DNA of 64,000 nt, from NCBI RefSeq assembly GCF_024397795.1, contig NZ_CP072983.1:62001-126000 (forward strand), in the 5' to 3' direction. The first letter of the stretch is position 1. Each line of letters starts with the position of its first letter. The notes below the pieces were generated by a model. It saw only the letters and a list, made by a program, of their open reading frames with translations. It did no database searches and was not told the origin of the DNA. Source of the stretch: Lactobacillus intestinalis (GTDB lineage: Bacteria; Bacillota; Bacilli; Lactobacillales; Lactobacillaceae). Position numbers and translations under genes: made by a program. Positions 60,218-64,000 of this stretch are shown piece by piece.

Positions 60218-60947
60218 AATGATTGAAATCGAACATCTTAAGAAAAATTTTGGTAAGAACGAAGTCTTAAAGGATATTTCGGCAACAGTTAATAAAGGTC
60301 AAGTGATTTGTATTATTGGGCCTTCAGGTTCAGGTAAAAGTACTTTCTTACGTTGTTTAAATGTGCTAGAAACTCCAACTGCTGGAAAGATTATTTTTGA
60401 TGGAACTGACTTGGCTAAGTTGAATGACGGAAAAGAACTCGATGAATTGCGTGAAAAAATGGGAATGGTATTTCAAAACTTTAACTTATTTCCTAATATG
60501 AACGTGATTGAAAATATCAAGTTGGCTCCAATGAAGGTTAAGGGAATGAGCGATGCGGATGCTGAAAAGTTAGGCTTAGAACTTTTAGATAAGGTTGGCT
60601 TGAAAGATCGTGCTCAGCAGTATCCAACTAGCCTTTCGGGTGGCCAGCAGCAACGTGTTGCAATTGCTAGAGCTTTAGCAATGGAACCAGAAATGATGCT
60701 TTTTGATGAGCCAACAAGTGCACTAGATCCAGAAATGGTTGGTGAGGTTCTTAAGACAATGCAGGATTTGGCTAATTCGGGGATGACGATGGTAGTTGTT
60801 ACTCATGAAATGGGTTTTGCACGTGAAGTAGCTGATAAAATTTGGTTTATGGCGGATGGCTATTTACAAGAAAAAGGTACTCCTGCAGAAGTATTTGAAC
60901 ATCCTACAAGTGAGCGTGCTAAAGATTTCTTATCAAAAGTATTGTAA
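60210..60947 (+). CDS. GlnQ-like amino acid ABC transporter ATPase
   Basis: A 245-residue ATPase of the polar amino acid uptake family: Walker [10 protein letters not shown], signature [14 protein letters not shown], Walker [21 protein letters not shown], and H loop VTHEMGFA. It is close to the 37400 paralogue and overlaps the permease gene upstream by 8 bases. Confidence 0.95.
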   Translation: MTKMIEIEHLKKNFGKNEVLKDISATVNKGQVICIIGPSGSGKSTFLRCLNVLETPTAGKIIFDGTDLAKLNDGKELDELREKMGMVFQNFNLFPNMNVIENIKLAPMKVKGMSDADAEKLGLELLDKVGLKDRAQQYPTSLSGGQQQRVAIARALAMEPEMMLFDEPTSALDPEMVGEVLKTMQDLANSGMTMVVVTHEMGFAREVADKIWFMADGYLQEKGTPAEVFEHPTSERAKDFLSKVL

Positions 60948-60950
60948 AGA

Positions 60951-60985
60951 AAAACGAAGGATTTTATTAATCCTTCGTTTTTTTA
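60951..60985. terminator. bidirectional terminator
   Basis: AAAAACGAAGGATT and AATCCTTCGTTTTTTT pair around TTATT between convergent genes. Confidence 0.85.
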
Positions 60986-60996
60986 TATTCAGTCAA

Positions 60997-62262
60997 TTAA
61001 TTTTGTAAAAATTGTTTGCTGAGAAAAGCTTGCCTCGCGAAAAAGTTCCGGTGCCATTGGCCCTTTTTCAGTGTGTCAAAGTAGTTTGGAGTTTGTGTAT
61101 TTGACTTGCTTTTGGGAGACAAAGTTGTAGCCCAATACTTTTCGCCTTGGACTAAAAGTGGAGATTTCAAATTAGTATCATGTTGTTGCGATGATACATA
61201 TTGATATGTCCGTGGCTTTGGTGTAGCAACGGCTGCCGTTGTGGTAGTCAGTGCATTGGTATTGGTATCTTGCTTGAAGAGTTTGAAAGTGTATGTATAA
61301 GTATCCCCGATTTTGACTTCATATTCATGACCCGCCACAATAGGAGTTTTGCCTGGGGAATAAGTTATTACGCTCTTGAAATTACCATATCCTGATTTAC
61401 TGTAATTCTTAACGTTAGTAGCTGTGTAAGTTTGATCTAAATCCTTATCAGTGATAGTGATCTTAGGATCATTCTTAATCCCTTTGTCGGATAAATAAAG
61501 GGACCAAGCAATGTTCTTACCTTTGGTTAATTCAATTGGAAATACTCCAGTACTTGGGTAAGCTACAACAGGTTGACTGGATTCGCGGAAAAGATCATCA
61601 ACATTGAGAACTTTTTGAACGGAGTAACGATAACCGTTTGTACCGTAGGCAGCTCCAACTCCAGTTGAAGAAAGACGCGTAGATAAAATCCATGCCCGGT
61701 GACCTGTGTCAGATCCTGAAAGATTGTAGTGATCTGTAAGTAAATCTGTAATCACATCCCCAGCAGATTGGTTACTTACGTTAAAGTTTAAATTAGAAGT
61801 CTCAGAAGTATCTTGAGCGACCTTCCACATTGACTTACTTACATAAGCTGGACGAGTTTCAGTTGGCAATCCATGTTGATTAACAAACGGATTTGCATTA
61901 ATAGCTGCCATAACAGCGGCCGTTTTTTGGGCATTTTTTTGTGCTGTTTTATTTTCACTAACTGGAGGCAGTCCAAACAAGCTACGATAGTAGTTAATAT
62001 ATTGAAGTTGACTATCCGCATATTTATCTGTGATTTGACCAGCGTTAAACTTTCGGCTTAAATGCGGGGTTTTTGAATAAAGGGTAGAACTATCATAGTT
62101 AGTTTTATTTAAATCGGCGTATTCTTGTTGAAAGTGGTGAACTTGTTTTATTTCAGTTGTGCTGAATGTTGCAGCTTGGGCAGTTGTACTAGCTGAAAGT
62201 GCTGGCGTGGTTATCAATAAGCAAGCTGCAAGCAATGAAAACTTATGTAGAAGCATAATCAT
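60997..62262 (-). CDS. secreted CAP-domain (SCP-like) protein
   Basis: A 421-residue exported protein with a signal peptide (about 1-32, ending at AQA). A CAP/SCP domain lies at about 85-230, shown by YINYYRSLFGLPPVSENKTAQKNAQKTAAVM and GHRAWILSTRLSSTGVGAAYG. A beta-rich C-terminal part follows (about 240-340), then a Thr/Ala-rich linker and an aromatic/basic tail that may bind the wall. Such proteins are common surface factors in lactobacilli. Start: ATG 62262 with AAAGGATGA in front; ATG 62256 is an alternative. Confidence 0.85.
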   Translation of the reverse strand: MIMLLHKFSLLAACLLITTPALSASTTAQAATFSTTEIKQVHHFQQEYADLNKTNYDSSTLYSKTPHLSRKFNAGQITDKYADSQLQYINYYRSLFGLPPVSENKTAQKNAQKTAAVMAAINANPFVNQHGLPTETRPAYVSKSMWKVAQDTSETSNLNFNVSNQSAGDVITDLLTDHYNLSGSDTGHRAWILSTRLSSTGVGAAYGTNGYRYSVQKVLNVDDLFRESSQPVVAYPSTGVFPIELTKGKNIAWSLYLSDKGIKNDPKITITDKDLDQTYTATNVKNYSKSGYGNFKSVITYSPGKTPIVAGHEYEVKIGDTYTYTFKLFKQDTNTNALTTTTAAVATPKPRTYQYVSSQQHDTNLKSPLLVQGEKYWATTLSPKSKSNTQTPNYFDTLKKGQWHRNFFARQAFLSKQFLQN

Positions 62263-62406
62263 TCATCCTTTCTTTTTTCTATTCAAATTAATTATAACCC
62301 ATCGTGAAAGGGCTTTAGTAAAAAATGTTCCTACTTTTTCATCATTTCTGGTCATTATTGCGTATAATTAAGAAATGGTAACTATTATTAAGAGGTAGAA
62401 AACAAA

Positions 62407-63489
62407 ATGACTAAAAAAACACAAGTCGGACTAATTTTCGGTGGAAACTCATCAGAATATGAAGTATCTATCGTTTCAGGTCACAACATTTATAAAGCAA
62501 TTGACAAAGATAAATTTGATGTACATCCAATCTGGATTACTAATGATGGATATTTTGCTAACGAGGAAGAATCTTTTAAAGTTTTAGAAGATCCAACTTA
62601 TCAAGTAAAGAATCCATATAAAGTAAACAACATTTCCAACTTGGTTGAACTTGCTAATTTACCAGAAATTGACATCTTTTTCCCAATTGTTCACGGAAAC
62701 TTAGGTGAAGACGGAAGTTTACAAGGTTTATTTAGAATTTTAAACAAGCCATTTGTTGGTGATGATGTCTTGGCAGCTGCTGTAACTATGGACAAGGAAT
62801 TCACTAAGATTTTGTCTCAACGTGTTGGAGTTCCAGTGGCTAATTGGATTGCCGTAAAACGATTTGAATTTGACGATAAGTCAAATGACAAGCTTAACTA
62901 TGATAAGGTAGCCGAAAAATTGGGTACTGACTTATTTGTTAAGCCTTCAAACCAAGGTTCTTCAGTTGGAGTTAGTCATGTAACTAATGCAGCTGAATAT
63001 GAAGCTGCTCTTGAAGAAGCCTTTAAATATGATGACAAAGTCTTAGTTGAAGAAACTGTTCCTGGTACTGAAGTTGAAACTGCAGTTTTAGGAAATGATA
63101 ATCCAATTGTAGCAGGCGTTGGACAAATTACCAATGCAAAAGGCTCATTTTATACTTATGAAAATAAATATGAGGATGATTCAACTTCTAAGCTTCAAAT
63201 TCCTGCAGACTTGCCTGATGATATTGTAGAAACTGTTCGTTCAAATGCTTTAAAGGTTTACCAAGCAACTGAATGTTCAGGCTTGGCAAGAATTGATTCC
63301 ATGCTTACTCCAGATGGTAAGGTGGTATTGACTGAGGTTAATGCTTTGCCAGGATTTACTAATATTAGTATGTATCCAAAGCTTTTTGAAGAAGCAGGTA
63401 TCCCTTACACAGAATTAATTACTCGCTTAATAGAAGCAGGTCAAGAAAGATTTGACCATAAGAAGAATTTGCTTCACAAGCATGATTAA
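62407..63489 (+). CDS. ddl: D-alanine--D-alanine ligase
   Basis: A 360-residue ATP-grasp ligase that makes D-Ala-D-Ala for peptidoglycan. GLIFGGNSSEYEVSIVSG opens the N-domain, VHGNLGEDGSLQGL holds the substrate-binding motif, VKPSNQGSSVGVS the ATP site and LTEVNALPGFTNISMYPKL the metal-binding end. The binding-pocket residue region near SCxxxxxxxxR is standard, and the sequence fits the ordinary dipeptide type: Tyr in the omega loop (FYTYENKYEDD) indicates D-Ala-D-Ala rather than D-Ala-D-Lac production. Confidence 0.96.
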   Translation: MTKKTQVGLIFGGNSSEYEVSIVSGHNIYKAIDKDKFDVHPIWITNDGYFANEEESFKVLEDPTYQVKNPYKVNNISNLVELANLPEIDIFFPIVHGNLGEDGSLQGLFRILNKPFVGDDVLAAAVTMDKEFTKILSQRVGVPVANWIAVKRFEFDDKSNDKLNYDKVAEKLGTDLFVKPSNQGSSVGVSHVTNAAEYEAALEEAFKYDDKVLVEETVPGTEVETAVLGNDNPIVAGVGQITNAKGSFYTYENKYEDDSTSKLQIPADLPDDIVETVRSNALKVYQATECSGLARIDSMLTPDGKVVLTEVNALPGFTNISMYPKLFEEAGIPYTELITRLIEAGQERFDHKKNLLHKHD

Positions 63490-63519
63490 ATTCTAAAAAA
63501 GTGTTAGGGGTATGATGAC

Positions 63520-64000
63520 ATGACAAGTAACAAACATGATTTTGAGGAACTTGCAACACCTTCTGTTGCTGCAAAAGAACTAGGAATTAGTGTTGCTACG
63601 CTGAGAAAGTATTCATTAATTGTAGAAAAAGTTACGGGCAATAGTGATTATTATGAGAGAACTAAGCAAAAAGCACGTTTATATCGTAAGCAAGATATTA
63701 GTGATTTAGACGCTTTTCAACAACTTTCAAAAAAGAGCAATTTAACTCTTCAAGAAGCTGCCAGACAAATTTATGCGGTTAGTGATAAAAAAACTGAAGA
63801 CAAAAAGCGCGCAGAAAAAGAGAAAAGTCAGGCAATTGCTACGGATCTGATGGATACCCAAGAAGTTGTAAAATTGCTTAATACTTTACAACAAACAATT
63901 GCTAATCAAAATCAAGCGATTGATACTTTACAAAAGCAATTAACTAGAGTGGAAAAGCAAAATCAAGAGCTATTAGAAAAGCAAAAGGAACTTGCAGCAC
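63520..64000 (+). CDS. MerR-like DNA-binding protein with coiled coil, 5' part
   Basis: A frame that starts at ATG 63520 and runs out of the window after 160 codons. The N-terminus TPSVAAKELGISVATLRKYSLIVEKVTG is a MerR-type helix-turn-helix, followed by a YYERTKQKARLYRKQDISDL segment and a long Gln/Lys/Glu-rich coiled coil (about 90 to the edge). The design resembles RacA-like or DUF3967 chromosome-associated proteins, with an HTH head and coiled-coil tail. GGGG about 10 bases upstream serves as the ribosome binding site. It follows ddl by 30 bases. Confidence 0.75.
   Translation, partial: MTSNKHDFEELATPSVAAKELGISVATLRKYSLIVEKVTGNSDYYERTKQKARLYRKQDISDLDAFQQLSKKSNLTLQEAARQIYAVSDKKTEDKKRAEKEKSQAIATDLMDTQEVVKLLNTLQQTIANQNQAIDTLQKQLTRVEKQNQELLEKQKELAA

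Overview
The window is a piece of chromosome from a low-GC Firmicute, almost certainly a Lactobacillus of the L. gasseri / L. johnsonii group. The evidence is the WalRKHIJ-HtrA-RlmH block, lactobacillus-type PepI and EcfA/EcfT proteins, AT-rich codon use, strong GGAGG ribosome binding sites and rho-independent terminators. The species call is inferred from protein resemblance, not from a search.

Layout. 1-4.6 kb: a minus-strand cassette of three GT8 glycosyltransferases flanked by two PlsC-type acyltransferases, behind a truncated cytochrome b5-like gene. 4.6-5.3 kb: no conventional gene, but two related units with convergent transcription signals and small hydrophobic reading frames; a third, decayed relative lies at 10.9-11.1 kb. 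5.3-10.4 kb: a decarboxylation locus with a soluble pyruvoyl (PSD/PsiD-like) decarboxylase divergent from an APC permease and a PLP-dependent tyrosine-decarboxylase-like enzyme. Two nearly identical tRNA-Lys(CTT) genes follow. 11.8-19.7 kb: the WalRK cell-wall regulon core (walR, walK, walH, walI, walJ), htrA, a gene-free stretch with DnaA boxes, and rlmH. 20.2-23.3 kb: a TPP-riboswitch operon with ECF ATPases, EcfT and a prolyl aminopeptidase-like hydrolase, but no S-component.

24.4-29.2 kb is the most striking part. It is a very AT-rich island that looks like an undescribed RiPP (ribosomally made, modified peptide) cluster: an Rgg-like regulator, a 39-residue precursor-like peptide followed by an attenuating hairpin, an MFS exporter, an ATP-grasp peptide maturase, a SagB-type dehydrogenase without any YcaO partner, and a thioredoxin-fold protein lacking the active-site cysteines.

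29.3-47.8 kb is mostly housekeeping: htpX-lemA, a permease, a GDPD, an HD hydrolase-HNH pair, DUF805, a GlnPQ-type transporter under a lysine riboswitch, DNA repair (alkyladenine glycosylase, Ogt), TerC, a sirtuin, cardiolipin synthase and RNase HI. 47.8-49.9 kb holds a complete IS200/IS605 element (tnpA, tnpB, probable omega RNA) inserted in the 3' end of a ribD-like gene whose deaminase lacks its catalytic Glu. 51.3-64 kb carries secreted proteins, small enzymes, a second prs, a TetR regulator with a membrane protein, a second GlnPQ-type transporter, a CAP-domain secreted protein, ddl and the start of a MerR-like DNA-binding protein.
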